Both the position numbers and the translations under genes were made by a program. A DNA stretch of 57,037 nt from an uncultured bacterium (GTDB lineage: Bacteria; Verrucomicrobiota; Verrucomicrobiia; Verrucomicrobiales; V1-33): positions 1-57,037 of the forward strand of contig CAIZWU010000032.1 of assembly GCA_903936775.1 (NCBI GenBank), in the 5' to 3' direction. Under the pieces are notes generated by a model. It saw only the letters and a program-made list of their open reading frames with translations. It ran no database searches and was not told where the DNA came from. Every line of letters begins with the position of its first letter. Positions within the stretch are counted from its first letter, which is position 1. Shown here one piece after another: positions 17,134-26,175 of the stretch.

Positions 17134-18465
17134 ATGACCGCCCGTCCTTCGCGCCGTTTTGCTGCCAGTTCATGGAAGTCTCACGCCGTCTCACCGGCGG
17201 AAGCGGTGCGGGCGGTCCGCAGCGGCATGCGCGCTTTTCTACACGGGGCCTCGGCGACGCCCACCTCATTGATTGAGGCCCTCTGTGCCCGTCCGGACCT
17301 TGAGGGGGTGGAGGTTTGCCATCTGCATACCGCAGGGCCTGCTCCGTTCACCGTGCCGGGAGTGGAAAAGCGGGTCCGTTCTGTTTCCTTCTTCGCCGCC
17401 GGCCCGGTGCGTGAAGCGATCGCGGCCGGCCGGGCGGATTTCGTGCCGGTTTTCCTATCAGATATTCCCGGCCTGCTGCGGGATGGGGCCATGCCCCTTG
17501 ATGCGGCCTTGATCCAGGTTTCACCGCCGGACCGGCATGGGATGTGTTCCCTGGGCACCTCCGTGGATGCCGCCCGGGCCGCGGTGGATACGGCCCGGCT
17601 CATCATTGCGGAAATCAATGAGCAGATGCCCCGCACCCATGGGGCAACGATCCTCCCGTGGGAGCGCATCGATGCCTTCACCCTGACAAATCGGCCTCTC
17701 TGGGAACATCTGCCCGACCCGGAGACCCCGGAAGCGGCGCGCATCGGAGAAATCATTGCCGGACTGGTGGAGGATGGTTCCACTATCCAAACCGGGATCG
17801 GAGCCATTCCGAATGCGGTGCTGGCCCGGCTCACCAACAAAATTGACCTTGGTGTGCATACGGAAATGTTTTCGGACGGGCTGGTGCCCCTGATGCAAAA
17901 CGGCGTGGTCACCAACCGTTTCAAATCGGTCCATCCGGGGCGCACCATCACCAGTTTTGTGACTGGTACGCGGCAGCTTTTTGACTTTGTGAACGACAAT
18001 CCACAGGTCGAATTCCACCCCTGCGACCGCACCAACGACACCAATCTGCTCCGCAAGTTGGACCGGTTGGTTGCGGTGAACAGTGCCATTGAAGTGGACC
18101 TCACCGGACAGGTCTGCGCGGACTCCATCGGCCACCGGATTTTTTCGGGAATTGGTGGCCAGATGGACTTCCTGCGCGGGGCGGCGCTCTCACGGGGTGG
18201 CAAGCCGATCCTGGCATTTCCTTCCACCGCCAGGGGCGGCACGGTGTCGCGCATCACGTGGGAATTGGCCCCGGGGGCGGGCGTGGTCACTTCGCGGGGT
18301 CACGTCCACTGGGTGGTGACGGAATACGGGGCGGTCAACCTCCACGGCATGACTCTGCGCCAACGGGCGGACGCCCTGATCGGCCTCGCCCATCCCGATT
18401 TCCGGCAGGAGCTGCGGCGGCAACTGACCAACCCGGTGAGCAGCCAGAAAATCTCCGGGGTCTGA
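17134..18465 (+). CDS. Acetyl-CoA hydrolase/transferase-family protein
   Basis: A 443-residue class I CoA-transferase-like enzyme. It shows the family blocks GASATPTSLIEAL, VSPPDRHGMCSLGTSVD, QTGIGAIPNAV, the catalytic glutamate Glu244 in HTEMFSDG, GIGGQMDFLRGA and VTEYGAVNLHG. Relatives are acetate:succinate or 4-hydroxybutyrate CoA-transferases and acetyl-CoA hydrolases; the catalytic Glu forms a CoA-thioester. The exact acyl pair cannot be chosen. It follows uvrB by 54 bp and is convergent with rfbA. Confidence 0.88.
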   Translation: MTARPSRRFAASSWKSHAVSPAEAVRAVRSGMRAFLHGASATPTSLIEALCARPDLEGVEVCHLHTAGPAPFTVPGVEKRVRSVSFFAAGPVREAIAAGRADFVPVFLSDIPGLLRDGAMPLDAALIQVSPPDRHGMCSLGTSVDAARAAVDTARLIIAEINEQMPRTHGATILPWERIDAFTLTNRPLWEHLPDPETPEAARIGEIIAGLVEDGSTIQTGIGAIPNAVLARLTNKIDLGVHTEMFSDGLVPLMQNGVVTNRFKSVHPGRTITSFVTGTRQLFDFVNDNPQVEFHPCDRTNDTNLLRKLDRLVAVNSAIEVDLTGQVCADSIGHRIFSGIGGQMDFLRGAALSRGGKPILAFPSTARGGTVSRITWELAPGAGVVTSRGHVHWVVTEYGAVNLHGMTLRQRADALIGLAHPDFRQELRRQLTNPVSSQKISGV

Positions 18466-18478
18466 TAACTTGCGCTTC

Positions 18479-19366
18479 TCAGGCCCTGCCGGTGGCATCG
18501 GCTTCGGCGAGCACGCCTTCGAGATAGCGGCGGTAGTCGGGGCTGCGGGTGGCGGCGATGACTTTTTCAAAGCCGGCCCGGTCAATGAACCCGCGGTTGA
18601 AGGCGACTTCCTCGATGCAGGCGACCTTGAGGTTTTGCTGGTGTTCGATGGTGGCGATGTAGTTCCCGGCTTCCAGCAGACTGGCCGGGGTGCCGGTGTC
18701 CAGCCAGGCGATGCCGCGTCCGAGCAGGCGGACTTCGAGCTGTCCGTCGTGGAGGTAGGCGTTGTTGAGATCGGTGATTTCCAGTTCGCCCCGGGCGCTG
18801 GGTTTTTGCTGCTTCACCCGTTCCACTACCGTTTGGTCATAAACATAGAGGCCGGGCACGGCGTAGTTGCTCTTCGGTTTTTTGGGTTTTTCCTCGATGC
18901 TGAGCACCTTTTGGTTTTTATCAAATTCCACTACGCCAAACCGTTCGGGGTCGCGCACGTGGTAACCAAACACACAGGCGCCCTGTTCGATGGCGAGGGC
19001 GGAGCGGAAGAAGTCCAGTTTACCGTAAAAAATGTTATCACCGAGGATCAGGGTGGCCCCGGCCCCGGCGAGGAATTCCTCCGCGAGCAGGAAGGCCTGG
19101 GCGATGCCTTCGGGCGCGGCCTGTTCCTGGTAGGTCAGGCTGATGCCGAGATTTTTCCCGTCGCCGAGGAGGTTTTCAAAAGCTGGGAGATCCTTCGGAG
19201 TGGAGATGATGAGGATATCCTTGATGCCGCCCAGCATGAGGGTGGACAGCGGGTAATAAATCATCGGCTTGTCGTAGATCGGGAGCAGCTGTTTGCACGC
19301 GATACGGGTGAGCGGGTCGAGCCGTGAGCCCGCTCCACCTGCGAGGATGATGCCTTTTTTAGTCAT
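18479..19366 (-). CDS. rfbA: Glucose-1-phosphate thymidylyltransferase
   Basis: A 295-residue nucleotidyltransferase. The start at 19366 is chosen because MTKKGIILAGGAGSRLDPLT is the family's exact N-terminus. It has the dTTP-binding GGAGSRLDP, KPMIYYPLSTLMLGGI, LGDNIFYG, and the product-binding block EKPKKPKSNYAVPGLYVYD with AWLDTGTPASL. It makes dTDP-glucose for dTDP-rhamnose and related sugars of the cell envelope. RfbB, C and D are not adjacent. A hairpin (CCGGACC / GGTCCGG, 19380-19397) lies 13 nt before the start codon. Confidence 0.93.
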   Translation of the reverse strand: MTKKGIILAGGAGSRLDPLTRIACKQLLPIYDKPMIYYPLSTLMLGGIKDILIISTPKDLPAFENLLGDGKNLGISLTYQEQAAPEGIAQAFLLAEEFLAGAGATLILGDNIFYGKLDFFRSALAIEQGACVFGYHVRDPERFGVVEFDKNQKVLSIEEKPKKPKSNYAVPGLYVYDQTVVERVKQQKPSARGELEITDLNNAYLHDGQLEVRLLGRGIAWLDTGTPASLLEAGNYIATIEHQQNLKVACIEEVAFNRGFIDRAGFEKVIAATRSPDYRRYLEGVLAEADATGRA

Positions 19367-19379
19367 GATTGGAAAATTG

Positions 19380-19397
19380 CCGGACCCACCGGTCCGG
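19380..19397 (-). promoter_or_regulatory. Hairpin in the rfbA leader
   Basis: A perfect 7-bp stem CCGGACC/GGTCCGG with a CACC loop ends 13 nt upstream of the rfbA ATG, in the place where a Shine-Dalgarno would be expected and none is seen. It could affect translation or be the end of another transcript. Confidence 0.35.
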
Positions 19398-19633
19398 GTA
19401 AAGACGAGGCGCGAGTGTAACCGGAGCCGCTGCCGAGGCAAGAGCCGGAATAGGCGTGGCAGACCTGCGGACGGCTGGGTCATTTCCGGTTCTATAAAAC
19501 AGGATTTCGAATCAGGGTGAGAAATGCCGCCGGCTGTTCCGTTAAGAAAGGTCTTTGCTTGAGGCGGCGATTCCGATGGTGTTCAGCAGGGCTCTTGAAC
19601 CACCGGCCACGGGCAAGGGCCAGCCCCTTTGAA

Positions 19634-21820
19634 ATGGGAAAACCAACCCTCACATCATTTATCCAAGTGAACCATTCTATCCGCTCTATTTTTCCAGCTG
19701 CCCTGGCCGTGATGCTCACCACCTGCCCGGTGCTCCCTGCCGCAGACGATCTGTTGCTGGCTGACTTTGAAGGCACCACCTACGGCGGATGGACGGCCAC
19801 CGGGGCCGCCTTTGGTCCCGGTCCGGCTCAGGGCACACTTCCCGGCCAGATGACGGTGTCCGGTTATGAGGGGAAGGGTTTGGCCAGTTCGTTTCATGGT
19901 GGTGATGACAGCACCGGGACGCTGGTTTCCCCGGAGTTCATGATCGGGCGGAAGTATCTCCGCTACCTGATCGGAGGGGGCGGCTGGGCGGGGAAGACCT
20001 GCCTGAATCTTCTGGTCGATGGGCAGATCGTGCGGACGGCCACTGGAGCCAATCTGAAGGCCGGTGGCAGTGAGGCGCTGGAAGCCACTTTCTGGGATCT
20101 TTCCGATCTGCAGGGAAAATCCGCCCGCCTCGAGATGGTGGATGAAGCCAAAGGCGGTTGGGCTCACCTGAGCGTTGACCACCTCGTGCAAACAGACACC
20201 AAGCCAGCGGTGATGATCCAAAACCCTTCCCGGGAGTTGAAAATCGAAAAGCGGTATCTGCATTTCCCTGTGAAGAATGGGGCGCCGAATCATCGCGTGG
20301 CGGTGCTGGTAAAAGGACAGGTGGTGCGCGAATTCGAGATCGCCCTGTCGGATCAGCCCGAGTGGTGGGCGCATCTCGATGCTGGAACCTGGGTGGGCGA
20401 AACGGCCACCCTCCGCGTCGATCGTCAGCCTTCGGATGCCAAGGCCCTCGGCTCCATCACTCAGGCGGACACCATTCATGCGGCGGATTCCCAGTATCGC
20501 GAGCCCTTGCGCCCCCTGGTGCATTTTTCGGCCCGCCGTGGCTGGCTGAATGATCCGAACGGGATGGTCTTCTCGCAGGGGGAATATCATCTCTTTTTCC
20601 AGCACAACCCCTATGGGTGGTCATGGGGTAACATGCATTGGGGTCATGCGGTGAGCCGCGACATGGTGCACTGGGAGGAATTGCCCATCGCCCTCTATCC
20701 GCCGCGGTATGACGACATGGCATTCTCGGGCAGTGCCGTCATCGATTCTAACAATACCAGTGGGTGGAAAACCGGGACCAACGATCTGCTGGTGGCGGCC
20801 TTCACCAGCACCGGGCGGGGAGAGTGCATCGTCCATTCCAATGACCGGGGACGCACCTGGCAGGAGTTTGAAGGCAATCCGGTGATCAAGCACCAGGGCC
20901 GTGATCCGCGGCTGCTCTGGCACGCGCCCACCCGGCAATGGGTCATGACCGTTTACACCGAGGACCGGCCTGGGGCGGGGCGGGAAAAGATCCAGGACAT
21001 TGCCTTTTACACCTCGCCGGACTTGAAAAAGTGGACGTATCAGAGCCGGATTCCCGGATTCTTTGAGTGCCCTGACTTTTTTGAATTGCCGGTGGATGGC
21101 GACGCCAAAAACACCCGCTGGGTGCTTTCGGGAGCCAGCAGCGAATACCGGGTGGGCCGGTTTGATGGGAAAACCTTCCTGCCGGAAACGGCGATGTTGC
21201 CGGACCAGCGGGGGAAGGACTTTTACGCCGCACAGACTTTCAGCAATATTCCTGACAAGGATGGCCGGCGGATCCAGATCGGCTGGCTGCGGGCGGCGGC
21301 CCCGGGCATGTCCTTCAACCAGTGTATGAGCCTGCCGCAGGAACTCAGACTCATCAGCACCGCCGATGGCCCCCGTTTGTCCCGTCATCCGGTCAATGAA
21401 TTGCTGACGCTGCGTCAGCCAGGCCGTCCGTTGGCCAACCTGACCCTTAAACCCGGCGACGCCAACCCGCTGGCGGAAATCACAGGCGAAGCCTTGGAAG
21501 TGCGGGCCGAATTCCAGCCTAAACCCGGAAGCGTGGTCAATTTCGAGCTGCGCGGCATCAAGGTGCGTTATGACACCGACCGCGCTGAAATCACCGTGAA
21601 TGGCCACACCGCCCCGGCACCACTCCGTGGGGGCATCCAACGGATCGTGATTTATCTCGACCGCACGGCCATCGAGGTTTTCGCCAGCGATGGCCTGACT
21701 TATGTGCCCATGCCGCTGATTCCGGAACCGGACCGCCGCGGGGTGATGGCTGGAGTCGAAGGAGAATCCGTGACATTCACCAAGCTGGAGGGTTATACCC
21801 TCGGTTCCATCTGGAAATAA
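19634..21820 (+). CDS. Secreted glycoside hydrolase family 32 protein (levanase/fructanase type)
   Basis: ATG 19634 gives 728 residues; GTG at 19667 would give a shorter, more typical signal peptide (RSIFPAALAVMLTTCPVLPA). Before the catalytic part is a beta-sandwich-like region (DFEGTTYGGWTATG to about residue 185), then a DUF4980-like region (YLHFPVKNG, EWWAHLD). The GH32 five-bladed propeller has WLNDPNG with nucleophile Asp307, FSGSAV, GRDP (Asp424) and FECPDF with acid/base Glu478; a C-terminal beta-sandwich ends the protein. It should cleave fructans or sucrose outside the cytoplasm. The sugar-porter gene follows by 13 nt. Confidence 0.9.
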   Translation: MGKPTLTSFIQVNHSIRSIFPAALAVMLTTCPVLPAADDLLLADFEGTTYGGWTATGAAFGPGPAQGTLPGQMTVSGYEGKGLASSFHGGDDSTGTLVSPEFMIGRKYLRYLIGGGGWAGKTCLNLLVDGQIVRTATGANLKAGGSEALEATFWDLSDLQGKSARLEMVDEAKGGWAHLSVDHLVQTDTKPAVMIQNPSRELKIEKRYLHFPVKNGAPNHRVAVLVKGQVVREFEIALSDQPEWWAHLDAGTWVGETATLRVDRQPSDAKALGSITQADTIHAADSQYREPLRPLVHFSARRGWLNDPNGMVFSQGEYHLFFQHNPYGWSWGNMHWGHAVSRDMVHWEELPIALYPPRYDDMAFSGSAVIDSNNTSGWKTGTNDLLVAAFTSTGRGECIVHSNDRGRTWQEFEGNPVIKHQGRDPRLLWHAPTRQWVMTVYTEDRPGAGREKIQDIAFYTSPDLKKWTYQSRIPGFFECPDFFELPVDGDAKNTRWVLSGASSEYRVGRFDGKTFLPETAMLPDQRGKDFYAAQTFSNIPDKDGRRIQIGWLRAAAPGMSFNQCMSLPQELRLISTADGPRLSRHPVNELLTLRQPGRPLANLTLKPGDANPLAEITGEALEVRAEFQPKPGSVVNFELRGIKVRYDTDRAEITVNGHTAPAPLRGGIQRIVIYLDRTAIEVFASDGLTYVPMPLIPEPDRRGVMAGVEGESVTFTKLEGYTLGSIWK

Positions 21821-21833
21821 TCCGATCCCGCCC

Positions 21834-23159
21834 ATGAACCGCATCTTCTTCTTTGCCATCGTCTCTTCGCTGGCTGGCTTTCTTTTTGGCTTCGATACCG
21901 TGGTCATCTCCGGGGCCGAGCAGACGATTCAGAAACTCTGGAACCTGAGCCCCGGCCTGCATGGCGTGGCGATGGCCGCAGCGCTTTACGGCACGGTCCT
22001 CGGTTCAATGCTCGGCGGATGGCCCACCGACCGGTTTGGCCGCCGGCCCACCCTGCTGTGGATCGGCATTCTTTATTTTGTATCGGCGGTGTGGTCCGGT
22101 CTGGCGACGGATGTGTATTCCTTCATCATTGCCCGCTTTATCGGCGGTTTGGGGGTGGGCATTTCCACTGTGGCCGCTCCCCTGTTCATCGCGGAAATCT
22201 CGCCTCCCGACCGGCGTGGCCGGTTGGCGGGCATGTTCCAGTTCAACATCGTGCTGGGGATTCTGATCGCCTTCCTATCCAATGCCATCCTCGCCCGGAT
22301 TGGCGGAGAAAACGCGTGGCGCTGGATGCTGGGAGTGGAAGCGGTTCCCGCTCTCGCCTATACCTTGCTGTGCCTGAAACTCCCTGAAAGTCCGCGTTGG
22401 CTCATCGGACGCAAAGGAGATCTGGAGGCGGGAACGGCCGTGCTCCGGCTGGTGCGGCCGGAGGCCTCCGATGAGGAAATCCTCGCCGAGGCCGGCCGGA
22501 TCCAGCAGTCCAGCCGGGATGAAGTGGCGGGCGCGCGGTTCTGGACCGGGCGTCTGCGGGTGCCGATTTTGTTGGCGGTGCTCATTGCGTTTTTCAACCA
22601 GCTCTCCGGTATCAATGCGGTGCTCTATTTCGCTCCACGTATTTTTGAATTGGCGGGTCTGGAAAGCAAGGCTGCCCTGCTCCAGTCGGTCGGCATCGGG
22701 GTCACCAATCTGGTTTTCACCTTCGTCGGGCTCTGGCTGATCGACCGCCTCGGGCGGCGCACTCTGCTGACGATCGGTTCGTTTGGTTATATTATCTCGC
22801 TGGGTCTGACGGCGTGGGCTTTTTACAGCGGCAACTACGGCATCGTTCCGGTCTGCATCTTTGCTTTCATCGCGGCGCATGCGGTCGGTCAGGGTGCGGT
22901 GATCTGGGTGTTCATCTCCGAGATTTTCCCGAACCGGCACCGGGCGGAAGGCCAGGCCCTGGGTAGCTTTACGCACTGGATCTTTGCGGCGCTCCTCACC
23001 ACTTTTTTCCCGAAAATGGTGACCGCCTTTGCGCCGGGGAATGTTTTCCTGTTCTTCTGCGGCATGATGGTCCTGCAGTTGATCTGGGTGAAACTGATGG
23101 TGCCCGAAACCAAAGGGGTTCCGTTGGAGGACATCCAGAAGCAGCTGGGCTTGTCCTGA
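21834..23159 (+). CDS. MFS sugar porter family transporter
   Basis: A 441-residue, 12-segment major facilitator of the sugar porter family. Motifs are FGFDTVVISGA in helix 1, DRFGRRPTLL after helix 2, GGLGVGIS and AEISPPDRRGRL in helices 4-5, PESPRWLI before the central loop, QLSGINAVLYFAP in helix 7, DRLGRRTLL, and the C-terminal PETKG. It probably carries a hexose, by proton symport or facilitated diffusion. Position 13 nt after the GH32 gene suggests fructose, or glucose plus fructose, released from fructan or sucrose. Confidence 0.93.
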   Translation: MNRIFFFAIVSSLAGFLFGFDTVVISGAEQTIQKLWNLSPGLHGVAMAAALYGTVLGSMLGGWPTDRFGRRPTLLWIGILYFVSAVWSGLATDVYSFIIARFIGGLGVGISTVAAPLFIAEISPPDRRGRLAGMFQFNIVLGILIAFLSNAILARIGGENAWRWMLGVEAVPALAYTLLCLKLPESPRWLIGRKGDLEAGTAVLRLVRPEASDEEILAEAGRIQQSSRDEVAGARFWTGRLRVPILLAVLIAFFNQLSGINAVLYFAPRIFELAGLESKAALLQSVGIGVTNLVFTFVGLWLIDRLGRRTLLTIGSFGYIISLGLTAWAFYSGNYGIVPVCIFAFIAAHAVGQGAVIWVFISEIFPNRHRAEGQALGSFTHWIFAALLTTFFPKMVTAFAPGNVFLFFCGMMVLQLIWVKLMVPETKGVPLEDIQKQLGLS

Positions 23160-23172
23160 TAGGTGCTGGAAT

Positions 23173-24771
23173 TCAGGCGTCGCGCAGCAGGTGGCTGAAA
23201 AGCCAGCAGAGCATGGCCGCCGACAGGACCGCGGGGATAAACGCCTCGAGGGCCATACCCCAGCCGTTTTCCCAGACGAGGAAGTTCAGCAGCGTCCCCA
23301 TCACCACGGCGGTGCCGAGGAGGAAAACCGCCTGGGCGCTCAGGGCCTCGGGAGCCCGGTCCTGATCCTGCCGGATGGTTTGAAAATAATACCAGGCCAA
23401 CCCGCCCACGATGAACGGAAAGAGACGGGATATTTCATGATCGAGCTGTCCCCCGTAGGCGCCCTGACTGAAGTTGTAAAAGCCGTGCAGCATCACCATG
23501 CCGCAGAAGGTGGCTAAAAAGGCTGGACCGAAGTTTTTGGGATAACGCAGGAACCGGAAAAGAGCATGGCCGGTCAATCCGGTCATGGCGAGGTGCATGA
23601 AGTTGGCGGTGAGGTAACGGCCCAGCACCGCCGAGCCGTCCGACGATTGATAATACATGATGTTCTCCTTCAGGGCGAACCCCAGACCGGTGCAGGACGC
23701 AGCCATCAGGGCCTGCGCCGGCGAACCTTTCCGGAGCAGCCACAACAGCGGGAGCAGGCACAGCAGCTTGGAGAATTCCTCCCGCAGGCCCACGCCAGCG
23801 ATTTGATAGAGCAGGGCCGGGCCTGCCAGTGCGGAGTCGGACAGACCGTTCCTTGCTTCCTGCAGATCCATCAGCACCAAAGTAACCACGGTGCTGAACA
23901 TGCCGAGAGGAATCCCGGCGAGGCTGAGCCACCACTGGCGGCGGGGCAGACGGCAGGCCTTGTGCAGGCTGATGAACCAGACGGTGGCTGTGAGAATGCT
24001 GAGCAGGAGGAAATCGGTTTTGTGCAGGACGGAGGCGCTGTAGGCCAGGGTTCTGCGGAGCAGGACGCGGACATCCAGTTGATGGCGGGCGGTTTCTTCT
24101 GAGAGGTGGTCCGGGACCGCATGTACCGCTTCGTAATAGGCCGGCTGGGCCAGCAGGCGGTCTGCTTCCGACGCCCAACCGCGGCTGAGGGCGAGGTCCA
24201 CCGCCCGGCGGCGGGCTTCGCCCCCATCCGGGGCCGCGCCCGCGGCTTCATAGGAAGCAAGTGCGCGTTGATAGTCCAGGGAGAGGCGCTGGAGATCAGC
24301 GGCCATGGTGCGCGGCAGGCTGGGAGCCCCGGGCATCGCCAGCGACTCCATCCTCGGGATAAGATCCGGGGGCACCTTGCCGCTGATGATGGCGGCATAC
24401 CATAAAACAATCGCGTCCTGCTCGGAGGCGGGCAGGGGACTCAACGCGAGCAGCCGGGGCAAGTTCAGCTGGCCGGGGTCTTCACCTTCGTCGTTTTCAG
24501 TTTCGGCGTGCTGCTGCCACAGGGCGGTGCGGCGGGCATCGGCCCGCAGTTCTCGCAGCAGGGCAGCCCGGTCCAGCGGGTCGGCTTGGAGAATTTTGCG
24601 GATTCCCTGGTTCCGCAGGTCGAGGATGCCCGGGGGAGTTTGCGGGGGAGGCCGCTGCACCCCTGCCCAGAGGGCCGTCAGGAAAAACGCGCCAAAGGTA
24701 ATAAGGACCGCACGCCACAGCACAGCGGGATCGCGGCTCAAGGCATGCAGTTGGCGTCGGGAAAGGAGCAT
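23173..24771 (-). CDS. PrsW-family intramembrane metalloprotease
   Basis: A 532-residue membrane protein. One N-terminal membrane segment (about 20-38) is followed by a soluble, alpha-helical region of roughly 200 residues and then about seven membrane segments. The PrsW signature is visible: Glu331-Glu332 in GLREEFSKL, Glu369 in GFALKEN, His393 in FMHLAMTG and a further His in MLHGFYNF. Family members are putative proteases cleaving anti-sigma factors or other membrane proteins. The long extra-membrane region before the core is additional to the minimal PrsW. No anti-sigma factor is adjacent. Confidence 0.82.
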   Translation of the reverse strand: MLLSRRQLHALSRDPAVLWRAVLITFGAFFLTALWAGVQRPPPQTPPGILDLRNQGIRKILQADPLDRAALLRELRADARRTALWQQHAETENDEGEDPGQLNLPRLLALSPLPASEQDAIVLWYAAIISGKVPPDLIPRMESLAMPGAPSLPRTMAADLQRLSLDYQRALASYEAAGAAPDGGEARRRAVDLALSRGWASEADRLLAQPAYYEAVHAVPDHLSEETARHQLDVRVLLRRTLAYSASVLHKTDFLLLSILTATVWFISLHKACRLPRRQWWLSLAGIPLGMFSTVVTLVLMDLQEARNGLSDSALAGPALLYQIAGVGLREEFSKLLCLLPLLWLLRKGSPAQALMAASCTGLGFALKENIMYYQSSDGSAVLGRYLTANFMHLAMTGLTGHALFRFLRYPKNFGPAFLATFCGMVMLHGFYNFSQGAYGGQLDHEISRLFPFIVGGLAWYYFQTIRQDQDRAPEALSAQAVFLLGTAVVMGTLLNFLVWENGWGMALEAFIPAVLSAAMLCWLFSHLLRDA

Positions 24772-24865
24772 GGGAGAAACAGGACAGGAAATCCCCTGCC
24801 AGTCAACTATCGCCGGATCAGATCCCCTGAAAATCAGTTAGCCAGCGGTGGGGCGTGGGGAAGGT

Positions 24866-26128
24866 TCACTTCCAGTGGAAGGCCTGTAGTTTGTTCAAGG
24901 CGCGGATCACGATCAGATCGCCATCCATGGCGAGATGGGCCCAGGTGTCCGAGTCGGAGATTTGTTTTTCGGCGATCAGCTTGAACCCGGAAGGATCCGC
25001 CTGGATGAGAAAGAGGATGCCTTTTTCATCCAGGGCGAGCAGGCGTTGGCCTTGGGAAATGAGGCTCCAATATTCGCCGAACTTCCGGTCGGTCACCCAA
25101 TCCTGCTGGCCGGTCGCGAGGTCCAAGCAAGTGAATTTTTTGTTCCGCAGGTGCATGAACACCTTGCCGCCGATTACCACGGGCGTGGACATGTAACCTT
25201 CCGACTTGTGCTCCCATGCCATGGTGACACCGGGACTGCCGGCGCTGCCGGACAAATCCCACGCCTGGCTCTGGCCTTGATAAGCACTGGTGAACAGCCG
25301 GTTCCCCTGGATCACCGGGGTTTGGATGTTCATCCCCCGGAAGGCCTTGATGGCCTGACTCCACAGCACTTTGCCGTCCGACGGGGCCACCCCGCACAGC
25401 TTTTCGCGGGTTTGCACCAGCAGCTGGCTCTCGCCGTTTATTTTGGCGAGGACAGGGGAGGAGAAGGCACTGTTCATCGCCGCCCCGTCATCCTCGAGGG
25501 TGCGCCAGACGATTTTGCCATTGGCTTTGTCCAGTTTGCAGAAGGCTCCACCGGCCTGGACGTAGAGGAAATTTCCGTCCACCAGCGGCGAGCAGACGAA
25601 GCCAAAGCCCGGCGCCGGTTTGTTGAATTGACTGACGAAATCCACCCGCCAGTTCTCCTTGCCCGTGGCGCCGTCGAGCGAAACCAAAACATCCCTCATC
25701 CCAGCGACGAAGAGATCCTTGCCATCCCATGCGGGCGTGCTGCGCATCCAGTCCCCATTTTTGGCCGCGAAAAAGGGCACGCCCTGATAACCTTCCCACT
25801 CAGCTGTCCACACCGTCTTTCCCGTGGCCCGGTCGACCGCATGAACCCTCTCCAATCGTTTGTCTACGCTCTCGGTCGTGAAGACGAAGCGGTCAGTGAT
25901 AATCGGACCCGAATAACTGGATCCCAGCGGCACCTCCCAGGCGGGTTTCAGATTGGAAAAATCGGCCGGCCAGGCCGGGCCATGGAAAGCGCCGGTACGG
26001 TCGGGCCCGCGCCACTGCGGCCAATCTGCCCGGGCCGGGGTGAGGGGCAGGAGCAACAGGAATGCCGCTGCCGCACGGGTTACGGGAGCTGGCAAACGAC
26101 GGATCAGGGAGACGCGGATAGGGTTCAT
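24866..26128 (-). CDS. Secreted PQQ-like beta-propeller repeat protein
   Basis: A 420-residue protein with an N-terminal signal peptide (AAAAFLLLLPLTPARA) and the mature start DWPQWRGPDRTG that is common among secreted PQQ-like proteins of Planctomycetes and Verrucomicrobia. Repeats such as VHAVDRATGKTVWTAEW, LVSLDGATGKENWRVDF, CKLDKANGKIVWRTL and CLDLATGQQDWV are blades of a BamB/PQQ-dehydrogenase-like propeller. Residues for PQQ or calcium binding were not identified, so an enzymatic role is doubtful; a scaffold or binding role is as likely. Minus-strand neighbours on both sides suggest shared transcription. Confidence 0.85.
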   Translation of the reverse strand: MNPIRVSLIRRLPAPVTRAAAAFLLLLPLTPARADWPQWRGPDRTGAFHGPAWPADFSNLKPAWEVPLGSSYSGPIITDRFVFTTESVDKRLERVHAVDRATGKTVWTAEWEGYQGVPFFAAKNGDWMRSTPAWDGKDLFVAGMRDVLVSLDGATGKENWRVDFVSQFNKPAPGFGFVCSPLVDGNFLYVQAGGAFCKLDKANGKIVWRTLEDDGAAMNSAFSSPVLAKINGESQLLVQTREKLCGVAPSDGKVLWSQAIKAFRGMNIQTPVIQGNRLFTSAYQGQSQAWDLSGSAGSPGVTMAWEHKSEGYMSTPVVIGGKVFMHLRNKKFTCLDLATGQQDWVTDRKFGEYWSLISQGQRLLALDEKGILFLIQADPSGFKLIAEKQISDSDTWAHLAMDGDLIVIRALNKLQAFHWK

Positions 26129-26175
26129 GCTGGACTTATTTACGCCGCAGATTTCCCCGGTGTCACCATAATTCC

